From: Udeniomyces pyricola
Taxonomy: Eukaryota > Basidiomycota > Tremellomycetes > Cystofilobasidiales > Mrakiaceae
Reading direction: 5' to 3'
NCBI GenBank assembly: GCA_039545295.1
Contig: BCIK01000002.1
Coordinates: forward strand, 568,841 to 632,840
DNA: 64,000 nucleotides
Every line of letters starts with the position of its first letter. Position 1 is the first letter of the stretch. The position numbers and the translations under genes are program-made. This document shows positions 1 to 11,636 of this stretch, one piece after another. The notes beneath the pieces were generated by a model that was not told where the DNA came from, did not search any database, and saw only the letters and a list, made by a program, of their open reading frames with translations.

Positions 1-87
1 GAGATCTCGTATAGTTGCGCGCCGCATATATACTTATTCGCGCTCTTTTCGGGCTCTCGTCCCTCCTTTCCATCTTCCTTTCTCTAG

Positions 88-1944
88 CACGATGTTCAGC
101 CCTCTCCCTCACCTGCACGTACGCAACCGTCAATGCGACCTTGCCGACTTTGTCTACTCGAACGGCCTCATCGGGGCCTGCTCCTGCGACTGCATCTTCT
201 TCGTCCAGTCCATTCAGTGTGGATAGCCCCCACTTCTCATCCTCAAATTCGTCGCGATCAACATCAGCACACAGCACCGGCCACTCCTTTGGATCTATGG
301 CTTCACCGGAACAATACGCCTCCTCTTCCAACACCCATCCTCTCTACACTGCACAACTCAACGCCTCACCCAACAACTCCAATTCTAGCTCCACCTTGAA
401 CTCGACTTCAGGATCTATATCGAGCTCGACCTTCGATCCATCCTTTTCCTCTTCATCTCGTTCCGATTCGACCTCTGTTTCCTCCCGTAGTGGTTCTTCT
501 GCACTCTCGACACCCTTTCCACCGGCCTTCCTCCAATGTGGAGATCAGCCATTTACTCGCCTATCACGCCCGTGCGATTCATCTCAAATCTACTCGTCTT
601 CTCTCAATAATCATCTTGTCGTGGACATCAACAAATACAGCACCAACGTCGATGCTATATCGCTTGATGCTGGCTTAGCTACTCAGTACCCTCCACCATC
701 TAGTGGTTGCGAGACCCCGCCATCATACGTTCCCCATCTCCTGGGCTGGATCAACCCGTTCGTCACCAATCAGCCCAGTATAGAGAGTAATTTCTCGAAT
801 GGAAAAACAGGGCCAATGTCAGGCACTCAGGAGTCCAATATAAATAGCTTGACAAAGGTGGAGCGGACTAAGTCCAGACCAAGCCGACGCGTAGGAACAG
901 GAAAGGATGTGCCTCCAGTGACGAATGCCGGTAATAAAACGAATGGCTTGGAGATCAAGCCAATAACCGACGTGAGACCCGCAAGCTCTATCTGGACAGT
1001 GGAACGTTTGGGTTTACGACTGATCGCTGTTGCCTTTTCCTTTCTTTGCGCAGAATGACCTTCGTCACGATTCATCATCCCACTCTCCCACCACCTACGA
1101 CTATTCCCTTGGTTCCACTCACGGACAACCATCCAGCTGTGCATCAGCTGGCATTGACACATCCTCAACGAGCTTTCCCCTTGACACTACGTTGTTGCCC
1201 GCCTCGTTCGGACTTGCCCGGGCGGATTGTTACGACGAAGAGATGTATCCTGGACCGGCAAAGGACCCCGATGAGCTTGAAACTCTGTGGCAAATGCTCT
1301 TGGCCGATGGGTTGGCTACGGAGGATGGAGCTAGTGTTCAAGAGGTTCCAAACGAAGAACCACAAAAGCAACAACATACGATCAGTCAGACTTCCTCTCA
1401 GTATCTTCAGCCGGATCAACTCCAGTCCTCCTGCGCCTCAAACCTTTTGGTACAACATCCCCCATTCCTAGCCCAACAGCAGTATCGCTCGGTCCCACCA
1501 CCTAATTTTGTCCCACCACCCGCTCCCAAAGAAGACACCATGCTGGACGACTCTCTCGAAACGTTTTCCTGGGCTCTCCGACACCGACTGCGATTGCCGT
1601 CGAAAGACGGAGACCCTGTACCGTCGGATGCTATGGTTTCATCAGTGGCGACTATCCCGCCCTTCGAGTTCAAACTTGACCCCTCAGCGCTTAGCGGGGG
1701 AAGCCGGAAGTTTGGCAAGGGAAGAAGGTTGGAGCCAAGCGAAGATGTCAATCGATCGACGGCGGTGGCAGTGACGATGACGAACAGTGCTGGTGTAGAG
1801 AGCAGAGAGGCGTCACAAACCGTTGCGGACGGACAGCCGCAGCCGGGCGATTGGCATGCGAAGCGCATCGGAGCGTACGGAGGTGCCGGAACCCCCGGTA
1901 GTCTCTGGGAGAGCCAAGGAGACCAGAAAAAGTCCAAGAGTTGA
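88..1944 (+). CDS. Serine-rich protein of unknown function, 5' end truncated by window edge
   Basis: Two exons are supported: 88-971 and 1054-1944. The bases before 88 are pyrimidine-rich and end in CTCTAG, so this is read as an internal exon whose upstream exons lie outside the window. The intron at 972-1053 has GTGAGA at its 5' end, a CTGAT-type branch site and GCGCAG, and both flanking exons are phase 0. The visible product is about 590 residues. Its first half is dominated by Ser/Thr/Asn/Pro and the second half by Gln/Pro with a short acidic patch around DPDELETLWQ. I recognise no domain, membrane segment or catalytic motif, and the composition suggests a largely disordered regulatory protein. 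The gene is convergent with the H4 gene downstream. The first in-frame ATG inside the window (about 297) is not preferred as a start because the reading frame is open and coding-like upstream of it. Confidence 0.6.
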
Positions 1945-3022
1945 GAGGCTCAGGTAGGGAGGTTACCTGAAGGTTTGAGGGACAGACGAGAGGAAAGGGG
2001 GGAGGAGGAGGGGGGGGGGTTGAAGAAGAATCTCTTCTATTCACCTGGTGACTCTAGGGCTCTGTGATGAGGTTGGTTTCTCTCGGTGTTTATGGTCTTC
2101 CTAGTTTGTACTATCCTGTGTTCGCATCTCGTTTCACATATTCTTTCCCCGTGATTATTTTACTACTCTGCTTGTCTGTGTGCTTGTTGGCGGTCTCTTT
2201 CTTCCTTTCATTCTCTTCTCCTTCCATATTCATCTTCCTCGCGCGTTTTGTTGCGCTCATTGCGTTGTTGCTTGCCCTGGTTCATCTGATCGTCCCTTCT
2301 CTCTCTCTCCCCTCCCCCCCCCTTCCATTCATCTCATACCGACGTACCATCTCCTTTCTCAGCGCCTCGTCATAATCATCGACCATTCATCATGCCTCAG
2401 TCGCTCCTTTCAATGATCTTGCGCCTTCTTTCCATCTCATCTCTCTCTTTTTCAGTCCTGCTGCTTCTTTACATTTTCATGTTGCATGTATTCTTCTTTT
2501 TCGATGATATCGGTCGCTGTCGTTGGCTTTCATGGCGTCATCAGCTGAATGTAAATTTTAAATAGGAAGATACGTATCACACTATATATCAGTGCATTGA
2601 TCCAAAGCTGTTAGTGCAACATGGTCGCGTTGTAAGCAGGCCACATACTCATCAGGATTGAGCGAGAAACGTTTTTTTTTTTCTTTTTTTTTTCTTCTTT
2701 TCTTTCACCTCACGCTTCCACTTGCATCTGACAGCTGAAATGGTGTCATCGAGACGAGTGAAGCAAAAAGAAACCAGCGATACATGCATATATAAGGGGG
2801 ATAGTCTTGAGGAACAGTACTAGTGCATGACGACAAAGAACCAAAGTCAAGTCATAAATAAAAATAGGAACAAAAAAAATCGAAAGGTGGTGGTGGGGTG
2901 GATGATGATGACCAAAAGGAATAATGAAAGTGAGACAAGAGGATGTGGCTCGAAGGAAAAGTTGATAGAAGAAACAGAAAGGGGAGTGTGAGGGGGAAGG
3001 GGGATCTGGCTTTTCTTTGTTT
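1945..3022. other. Convergent 3' intergenic region, pyrimidine-rich
   Basis: This stretch lies between the stop codons of the serine-rich gene (+) and histone H4 (-). About 2064-2530 is strongly C/T-rich on the + strand and 2671-2703 is almost pure T/C. A hydrophobic 103-codon frame at 2064-2375 is explained by T-rich codons rather than selection. No gene, RNA or repeat family was recognised. Confidence 0.5.
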
Positions 3023-3771
3023 TTAAGCTCCGAAACCGTAGAGGGTTCGACCCTGTCGCTTGAGAGCGTAGACGACGTCGAGGGCGGTGACAGTCTTGCG
3101 CTTAGAGTGCTCGGTGTAAGTGACAGAGTCTCGGATGACGTCTGAAAGAGTGGTGGTGAAGAGAAAAAAGAGGAGGAGGATATTGGGTCAGCCGAGGATG
3201 GATCACGAATCGGCAACCTCCTATGACTGGGGCGAGAAAGAAGGGGAAGAAACGAGAGATGATGGTGACTAACTCTCAAGGAAGATCTTGAGGATACCTC
3301 GGGTCTCCTCGTAGATGAGGCCCGAGATTCGCTTGACACCACCTGCAGAGACGGAAACAAAAGCAAGCAGGCGACGAGGTGGGTGTTAAAAGCGTGTGAG
3401 CGATGTTGGTTCCAAATGACTCGGTCGTGATCAAGGCGACAGCGTCCAAGTGATGAAGGACCTCAAAAGGTAGAGGAGAGAAGGTATGAGAGACAACGAA
3501 TCAAACGCACCTCGTCGAGCAAGTCGTCGGATGGCGGGCTTGGTGATACCCTGGATGTTGTCTCGCAAGATCTTTCGGTGTCGCCTGGAGTAGGGAGGAA
3601 AGAGAAGAAAGAAGGGGAGGGAACGATGAGCCGTGTGTCTGTGGATGGACCGAGCAGAGGCCTGAGAGAGGGAGGGGAGTGGAGGGGAAGGGAGGGGAGA
3701 GGAAGCGACGAGGACACTTACTTGGCTCCACCCTTGCCGAGACCCTTTCCTCCTTTTCCTCGTCCGGACAT
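3023..3771 (-). CDS. Histone H4
   Basis: Core nucleosome histone. Four exons on the minus strand, read 3722-3771, 3511-3584, 3274-3342 and 3023-3141, give exactly 103 codons plus stop, the invariant H4 length. The start encodes [17 protein letters not shown], followed by [16 protein letters not shown] and then the tail ending GRTLYGFGA. Introns have GTAAGT, GTGCGT and GTTAGT donors with CAG acceptors, and the first intron splits the Lys-16/17 region of the tail. The gene is divergent from H3, as in most fungi, so the two share one promoter of about 775 bp. No metazoan-type 3' stem-loop was seen, so the transcript is presumably polyadenylated. A strong G-run array lies just upstream of the start codon on the template strand. 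Confidence 0.98.
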
Positions 3772-3797
3772 GGTGTGTTGTGTGTGTGTGTGTGGTA

Positions 3798-3827
3798 GGG
3801 GTGGGTGGGTGAGTGGGTGGGAGTGGG
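3798..3827 (+). promoter_or_regulatory. Potential G-quadruplex in the H4 5' leader region
   Basis: Six runs of three or four G occur within 30 bases (3798-3801, 3803-3805, 3807-3809, 3815-3817, 3819-3821, 3825-3827), separated by loops of 1-5 bases. The array sits 27 bp upstream of the H4 ATG, so the H4 transcript would carry the C-rich complement. Quadruplex formation is inferred from spacing only. Confidence 0.5.
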
Positions 3828-3904
3828 TGAGTGTGGATAAGATAGAAGGATGAGAGTGGTGGATGAGGAAAAGAAAGAGACGGGCCAATTTCCTGCCGCT
3901 TTCA

Positions 3905-3910
3905 ACGCGT
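3905..3910. promoter_or_regulatory. ACGCGT box (MCB-like), H4-proximal
   Basis: The palindromic hexamer ACGCGT is the core site of the fungal G1/S factor MBF. It is 134 bp upstream of the H4 ATG. A cell-cycle role is inferred from motif and position. Confidence 0.4.
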
Positions 3911-4378
3911 TTCCCCCCTTCGAGATTCCCAGCTGGCGGCCGCCCAACCGAGGCCAGGGCGTGACGAGTCTGAATCTGCTCGCCACTCCGATCCAGGGTG
4001 CTATTCTCCGTTGACCCCCACCCCCTTGATATGACTCCCACAAAGCCGATTGTACCCCAAGCAGTATTTTCTGACCCTGAAAGCACATACCTATCGAATG
4101 GTGCTCTTTATACCCTCCGGGAATCATCACATCGGGTGTTGGGTCGCGAGATGCTTATCAGTCCAAGGCAAATAATTAGTGCCACGTCACTCTTTTTGCT
4201 CACCACATACTCTCCTCGTTAAGCTTTTTGCCATGCGTTGATAACGTTTTGAACGATATCATAAGACAGCCTGAGATCATGCCCTTCTGTACATGTAACT
4301 CATGATATACAGATATGGCTGAGAGATGATATCAACGGGTAAGAAGCCTGAATCCGTCCATGACAGCTGGTATGCGCG

Positions 4379-4384
4379 ACGCGT
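4379..4384. promoter_or_regulatory. ACGCGT box (MCB-like), H3-proximal
   Basis: A second copy of the same hexamer lies about 163 bp upstream of the H3 ATG. Both copies are followed by TTT on the + strand (ACGCGTTT). The near-symmetric placement at the two ends of the shared promoter favours a real S-phase element. Confidence 0.4.
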
Positions 4385-4546
4385 TTGGTGGACGTGCTTT
4401 TTTGGGCGGGGCGTTTTCGCTCTTGAATCGGCTTTTGTCTCCTCTCCCTTTCCTCCTATTCACCACCACCTTCATCCACTCCGTCGCCTTCACCACCCCT
4501 ACTTTCATAACCTCTTCCCTTCACTACTCTACCCACCTCACTCAAC

Positions 4547-5216
<670 letters not shown>

Positions 5217-7495
5217 GAGCGGTGTTGTGGGACGAAGCCGGCGTTGTGTTTCATACGCGTGGCTTGGACAGCAGATGATGTCATCCATTCTGGCTTTGGC
5301 CGCTTTAGTTTTCTTCGTTTTCGACTATTTTACTTTTGAATATATATGTGTGTTGTATCGCTGTGTGTTCGATGAGAACGCGTGAGTGGGATAGTTGAGC
5401 TGAAAGTGAGCGTAAAATAAATAAATAAAAAATCGCCGACTCCCGAGGCGAGCGCGCTCAATGATGACCCATGACATGCGTGACATCTTGACGTCTCCGG
5501 ATCTCTCTCTCCTTCGCGTTCTCGCCTTCCTTGGTGTTAGGCTGTGTGTGGAAGACGCGCCCGAAGGCTGGCCGAGGGGGAACCCTTTGATATATAGTTC
5601 TTCTTCGGCTCTTAATCATTCTCCACTTTTTCATCCTTGATGTTTCGCGTGGATACGTGTTTTCTTTGGTAGCTACCGGCTGATCGATGGTGTGGCCTGA
5701 TCTGGCATATCGCACTGTTTTCTTGCCTGGAATCGTTCGAGTTCGAGTTGTATGTATATGTTTTGCTGTTGATGATGACGTTGTCACAAGAAGTGATGAT
5801 CGGTTCATCATGGTCCGTTCGATCTGGAATTTGATTCAGTCCAGATGACTGGTGGGAAACGAAACGGGTGTTCGCCTGGATGTGAAGGGGACGATGAATA
5901 CATATACATGATGTATGAGATTACGGTGGTGAAGGATGCCAGTCAGGTGGCTGAAATATGATTGGATTCATGATGAGTGTGATATAGGATCGTGATGACA
6001 GTCGATATGAAGACGCGGAATAGCCAGGATACATATATATATGATGAGCAGGTGGTGGGTATGTCAAAGATATATGTATGTGTTCACACTATCCTTGATT
6101 ATCAGATCGCTTTGGACTAGATGGACCGTACTGCATGTGATGAGATATGAGGATTATGGATGCAGACGATTGTATATATTGTTTATCATATATATATCAC
6201 TGGGTCATTTGTAACACATTGTTACATGTTATAATGACTCCTGCTCGTGCTGCCTCGAGTGCACCGCCTGATGCACCGCTTCAATCGGGTCACGTACGGC
6301 GTCTGCAAATCTCTTAAGTTGGCAACTAAAAGACGATGAGAGGTGGGGAGAAAGCAAGTACGTTGTATATCCATTCGTGAGTCGCGGGCTGAGATAGTAT
6401 AACGACAGTCAATTTTGTAAAGTCATATTGGCTGGTCCATGTTGCTGCGTCATGCGACATGCGACAGATCCGGCGTCATGCAGTCCAATGCAGTCATGAT
6501 CACGGATAGGGTCAAGGCTGTGATTAAAGATAATGGCTGTGTGAGTCAATGGAACGTTATTCGAACGTTTATCGGCGAGGCTTGGTTGGCACCGAGGCGG
6601 CAAAACGTTATGAAACGTTCTGACTCAGAATAACGTTACTCAACGTTTGGATGCGTGTGTTCAAGGCGGTAAGGGTGGTTGAAGTGAAGGGGGCATGATG
6701 AGTTTGCTCCGCTACACTAGTGTCCTCGGCGTGGCTTCGGGAGCAGACCAAGATCCTTAAGAGAGTCAGACGAGTCGTTTGATGTCGTCTAGCGACGCGA
6801 GGGACGAGGGAAGGGAAGGGAACGGGAGCGGTGGTGGTTTGAGACGTGAAACGATGGTTTGAGGAAAGCTCACGGAGTCGCGCGCACTCAATGAATGTCA
6901 CGACGGGCCAATGCTGAAGCGGCGGGGAGGTGGGGAGGGGGCGTCCCCCTCGTAATGACATATATCTCCCGGTGATCGAGAAAGTTCATGCGACGACCGT
7001 TCATTTAGCGTCGTTTTCGACTCTCTTCTTGCTTTGTTTTGCGATACATGTTGTACACTCTCCATCAGATCTCGGCCTCACCAAACTGCGACATGATATG
7101 TGTATGTGTGTGTGTGACCGAAGATGGTTACGATGTCAAGAACCGTAATACCAACATATGTACATCCATCATACGGTCAATCGACATCTGACCTGAGGTC
7201 TGAATACGGCTTCGTTTGCTGCCATTGATCATTCGAGCGCAGGTTGGGGAAGAACATCGAACGCATCGAACAACGTGACATATAACAACGACATGCCTGA
7301 TGTAGATGTTGACAGATGGTCGACCGGATCAATGCAGAGGGACCGCCAACTGCCCCCCCCCCCCCGGACGCGCCGACGGCCCCGGCAAGTTGCGACAAGC
7401 ATGGTCCTCTAGAAGACCGACCCGGCCGATTTGGCGCGGATTCAGAATGGATGCATGATGTGCATCATCGACCAACTACCAGTAGTTCGTTCACC
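5217..7495. other. Gene-poor intergenic region
   Basis: About 2.3 kb with no convincing coding frame on either strand. Contents are the H3 3' flank, several short TATATA patches (about 6033-6045, 6171-6200), an inverted repeat GTAACA/TGTTAC near 6210-6225, the AACGTT cluster described separately, and a C run near 7357-7369. Open frames here have poor codon usage and no family resemblance. A non-coding transcript is possible but has no direct support. Confidence 0.5.
6542..6647. promoter_or_regulatory. Cluster of phased AACGTT palindromes flanked by TGASTCA sites
   Basis: Six copies of AACGTT start at 6553, 6564, 6604, 6614, 6632 and 6642, forming three pairs with 10-11 bp spacing. TGAGTCA (6542-6548) and TGACTCA (6621-6627) match the bZIP (Gcn4/AP-1) consensus. 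Factor identity is not known. Confidence 0.45.
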
Positions 7496-8612
7496 ATGTC
7501 ACACCCACTTTACACCCAACTTCCCTCGACCGATTCTTCATCATTCCAAAAGACCCAACTCCTCGCTGCCGAGGACGACGACGACGACCAAGAAGTCAGC
7601 TTCAACGACCACACACAGAACGCCTCGGTGGCCGTCTACCCTGCTGAGGCAACCGCATCTGCCGCCGCCGCCGCTTTCGGCCCCTATACTCTTCCATCCC
7701 ATCTCGCCCATGTGACCCTTTGTGGAGAAACCTTCGTGTGGTCGACCAAAAAGGCCATCAGCACGAGAGGTCTGACGAAATTCGTGAGTCATTATTTCCT
7801 TTTGGGTTCTTGTTCCTCATCTGTATATCGAATGCCCCACTTAGTCACCCTGACCCCGGCCCACCTTCACCCCTTGATGATTTCTTTATGGCCTTCTATT
7901 GGCTCACTGACCCGCCCTAACTGACCGGCTTGTTACAATCACCTTATACTGCATATGGGCGTTGCCATATTGTCTGATCCAGGACATGTTGGCGGGCCTA
8001 GAGAACGATTTTCCAGTGCTTCAGAATCGAGACCCGGGCACCATTCGAATTTTCGCCTCTTGGAAGAGTGATGGCGGGTGGACTCCGGCTGTAGGCGATA
8101 CGGTTTGGGACGACATCGTTGTAAAGGGAAAGCCTACACACTTTGCCATCAGGGTGGGCATTCAGCCGAAGGAACGATGTCGACGTGAGTTTTTTGGTTC
8201 TCTGGGACCCGTTTGGTCGCTTGCTTCCTTCACTTTTTCTGTGACGTTCTCGCGGTCTGGGTTGGTTTTCTTCCTTTCCGGTTTCTTGTGAATGTTGCTG
8301 ATGGAATGTCTCTGGCTTATGGACGTCATCGATGTGCAGAGATTGCGGCGTTAATCACGTTGCCTATCTGGAGCCCCTTGTATTTTGTTTTCCATATCTT
8401 TTTGAGCTGACTAGTGGCTCCCTCGCTGCTAAGAACTTCATAATCCAAATCTTCGCTTCGTTTGTATCTCTTTGATCCCCCCCCTGATCGATGATCCGCG
8501 GCGCTCCCTATTCGATAGACTTCTGGTTCACCTTCCGTTTCTTTCTTGCCCTTTTCTCAATTCAGGCCTGACGGTCGAGCTTCAACTCGTCACCTCGATC
8601 TTCCCGAGTTGA
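7496..8612 (+). CDS. Conserved-looking protein of unknown function
   Basis: Exons 7496-7783 and 7983-8184 are well supported: phase-0 junction, GTGAGT donor, CAG acceptor and strongly biased codons. The third exon is uncertain. I favour 8566-8612 (acceptor TTCAG, ending about residue 178), because its codons look coding. An alternative third exon, 8340-8410, gives a hydrophobic tail with poor codon usage. The start ATG at 7496 has CACC before it. An in-frame ATG at 7316 would add 60 residues including a Pro run over a C homopolymer, and is less likely. The product has a disordered N-terminus with a run of five Asp, then a globular stretch containing TLCGETFVWSTKKAIS and RIFASWKSDGGWTPAVGD. 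I do not recognise the family. It is convergent with the chitin deacetylase gene. Confidence 0.55.
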
Positions 8613-8770
8613 TCTCTATGCATCTTTACACGACCGATGAATGGTCGTTGGCCCCTTAAGGTATCAATGAAGTTTTCATGTCATATAGATAGATTATGGA
8701 TAACGATTCTAGATCTCAGTCCGACCGACTTGTGTGGGGATATCTTGCTCGCATGTTCATTGTGATGTTA

Positions 8771-11387
8771 CTACATCATGAGCGACGCCATCAACCCTCC
8801 GACGACTCCAGCCGTGAGTGCGAGTGAACCAACCTGGTAAAAGACCACTCGTTCGGCCGAGCTCTTGGTAGCGTTTGACTTGGAACCGGCAGAGGCAGAG
8901 GCAGAGGCAGAAGCAGAGCCGGAGTGCTTGCCAGACGAAGCAGAACTAGCAGAGACCGCAGTCGAATGGCCGAGGATTGACGACGATGACGAAGAGGTTG
9001 AGACGCCAGATGAGTTAGAGGTCGGGGTGGTGAGGTTGGTGGAAGTCTCAATGTAGGCATCGCGGAGAGGCTGAGAAGATGACAGAGCAAAAAAGTTCAA
9101 AAACCACCGGGGGGGGGGGGGGGGGGGGGGGNGGGGATCGAATTTGAGTGTCCGTCGTCTTTGAAATCTTAATAGGGAGACAGACAGAAAGGACTAGAAA
9201 AGCGAGGACGCACTTGGTGATGGCAGTCAATGATGGACATGAGGTTGAACTTTGGGTTGGTCGAGTTGAGAACCGAGCTGTGTGCAAAGACACAAGGTAC
9301 CAGATATGACAAGAGAGTAATATTGAGTCGAGCTGACATGGCGAGATTGACTTGTTGTACGAGAGCAAAGCTCAGCGAAATATAGAGAAGTACTCACGGA
9401 AGAAGGTAGCCGACAGCAAGGTCAACAGTCTGCTGATAAAGGTCGTGCTCGAGGACTGGTACAGTTGGTGTGAAACATCAGAGAAGAGCATCAGCAACAA
9501 CCGACGTGGTTTAGAACATGACGGCCGTAAGAGAGATGCACGGACCGATGAATCCAGTGTCCATGTCAGATGCTGTCGCCAGGATCTTGTCAAATGCGGC
9601 GATCGAGGACTCTCCAGTCGCGGTGCCCCCTGAGATAGATAAGACAGATCAGACAACGAAAGCAAGACGTGTGATTGCTGATGACAAACGAGCATAGGTT
9701 GATGGACGCACCAGGAATCTTCCAATCGTCCGTATCAAACTCGACCCCGTTGGAGTTGGTCCAAAGCTAAATATAGATGAGAGTACACATCGTTGAGTCA
9801 ATCAAATGGCAAAAACCAAACAGTCGTAAAACAACGCCGAATACGAACGATAGGAGTCAACCCCATGGCCTTGCAGACCGCACGGACTCGATCGTCAATG
9901 TCTCCATACGCTGCGTGAGGGACCAATGAACCAAAAGTCAGTTTCTCTGTAGAATAAGACTGATGGTGACGGTGAGTTCATCAGGACTCACGTGGTCGCA
10001 TGGTGTTGGGAGTCACGCCTGTGACGTCTTTGATGGCCTTCTTGGTCCAGCCCAGCTCAGCGACAATCTGGGCGTTGGTGAGCGTCGTGAGGGGAGGATG
10101 AGACCAGGTGTGAACCTAGAATAATCGCGAGAAAAAAAAGTCAAGGTTAGGAGTTGCAAAAGTCATCGATTTCATCTTGGTTTTCCTGGTCAGATGGATG
10201 AACGGACCGAGATCTGGTGGCCGGTTTGGTACTCGAGAGCGAGCATGTCCGGTCGGCTGATGACACGGCTTCCGACGACGAAGAAGGTTGCCGAGACGTT
10301 GACGGCGTTCAAGTAATCGAGGACCAAAGGGGTGTAAGGAGAAGGCCCATCGTCGTAGCTGATACCGAAGGTTAGAGGATCTGGACACGTTGTGACGTCA
10401 GTGTCTCGAGTGCATCCACCTACATTGGCCAAAGAAAGAAGCGAAACCAAACAGAGAGCGCTTCAGCCAGTCTGTGAATGAATCTTTTCAACCAACATCA
10501 ATTCATATACTTCTCCTTGAAGGTATGACTGACCGCAAGTCCACCAGCATCGTGAGGCGTCGGCGGCGGCGGTGGCACTTCCTGAACACGTTCCGTCGGT
10601 GATGCTAAGATCAGGCACATTGGAGAGATCGATCTCGCTCAGCCACTGCTGAACTTCAGTCGAGTTGACGTCTGGGACGACATCGAGGTCTGGGTATGTT
10701 CCCGGAGTGTAGACGACTGAAAAGAATTCATGGCAACGCGAGTGAGCCCATATATAATAGTATCAAGAAATACACAAAGGCAACTATGCATGATCTGATC
10801 GTTGTGCTCACAACCTGGATTCGCAGGAGCCCCTGTGATTTGAGTGGGAGCTGGTTGCCCAGACGTGACGGTCGAAGTGATGGAGCTGGTTGACCATACG
10901 AGCGACATCAAGGATAGACGTCAGAACATAAAGGTCTCGACAAAGAACGAGTTGCGCAAGCCGAGCTGTCTTACTTGGCGGATTGAACTGGTGCGTTTGC
11001 CTGATGTGAACACGAATGGAATGATCAGCTAGGAACAGGAGGACATTTACATAGCCAGACCATAACAGGACGTTGAAACTCACGGTGATCTCGCTCAAAG
11101 CAGGAATCGTTTGGCCGTTAGCCTGTACTTGGGGCTAAAAATGGAAATCCGAAGCGAGTCAGCAGGTGCGCTCGACAGTGTGTGGGCGAATCGAGTTAAG
11201 TGGGGACGTTCAGGTAGGAGCTTGGAGCTTGAGCCAAACATACCGTGGTTTGAATGAGGCCACCAGAGGTCGGAGTTGGGGAACTGGCTGTGGTAGCAGC
11301 GGCCGATTGACGCCTCTCCATCTGAGGGTTAGACGCAGCGGACGCGAGAAGACCTCCAAGCACGAGCGAGACAGGTGTAAGAAGCAT
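8771..11387 (-). CDS. Chitin deacetylase, secreted and probably GPI-anchored
   Basis: Hydrolyses N-acetyl groups of chitin to chitosan in the cell wall (carbohydrate esterase family 4). Thirteen exons (11244-11387, 11084-11134, 10975-11000, 10815-10885, 10534-10716, 10208-10419, 9992-10115, 9849-9910, 9712-9766, 9546-9629, 9398-9455, 9214-9277, 8771-9070) give 477 residues in one frame. A signal peptide ([19 protein letters not shown]) is followed by a Thr/Pro linker. The NodB domain begins near residue 159: SYDDGP supplies the catalytic and metal Asp, HTWSHP the two metal His, then RPPYGDIDDR and a GVEFDTDDW block. The C-terminus has a Ser/Ala-rich stretch and a hydrophobic end ([16 protein letters not shown]) typical of a GPI signal. 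The last intron contains a long G run with an N on the + strand, so its length is unreliable. Confidence 0.95.
9109..9136. repeat. G homopolymer with ambiguous base inside a chitin deacetylase intron
   Basis: A run of 28 positions is all G except an N at 9132. It reads as a C tract on the sense strand of the gene, within the last intron (9071-9213). Confidence 0.9.
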
Positions 11388-11616
11388 AATAGCGAGGATA
11401 GGGTAAGGAGCGGAGGTCGAGTATGAAAGGGCTGTTGCAGGGTCAAGCAATGGACTGTCGAGGCTGAAAGGATTAGGATAGGTGCAAGGACACAAGCGTG
11501 GCTTTGGACTAAGTCGATTGGGACCGTGTCGGGTCTACGGATTAGCTGACTGGAAGGTATAGGAGATGATGGTCGGATGAAAACAACAATGTTTGTGACT
11601 GGGTGAGCAAAAGGGA

Positions 11617-11636
11617 TGTATAAATATATTTATACA
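11617..11636. promoter_or_regulatory. Perfect 20-bp TATA-type palindrome
   Basis: TGTATAAATATATTTATACA equals its own reverse complement. It lies 230 bp upstream of the chitin deacetylase ATG and presents TATAAATA on both strands, so it may act as a TATA element. That role is inferred. Confidence 0.4.

Larger units (their letters stand above)
3772..4546. promoter_or_regulatory. Shared divergent promoter of H4 and H3
   Basis: This 775-bp gap separates the start codons of H4 (leftward) and H3 (rightward). It carries two ACGCGT hexamers, one toward each gene, and a G-rich array next to H4. The H3 side has a C/T-rich leader (about 4435-4546). A shared promoter is inferred from the divergent layout. 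No TATA element was convincing. Confidence 0.7.

Noticed and set aside
9..60. Start of the left gene at a TTG or upstream codon near position 15
   Set aside because: The frame is closed at 12-14 and the segment up to 87 looks like the end of an intron (pyrimidine-rich, CTCTAG).
2064..2375. 103-codon very hydrophobic frame (+)
   Set aside because: It lies in a T/C-rich 3' flank where any frame gives Leu/Phe/Ser/Pro, with no codon bias and no splice context.
5458..5811. 117-codon frame (-) in the gene-poor gap
   Set aside because: Composition is random and Arg/Thr-rich, with no start context or family resemblance.
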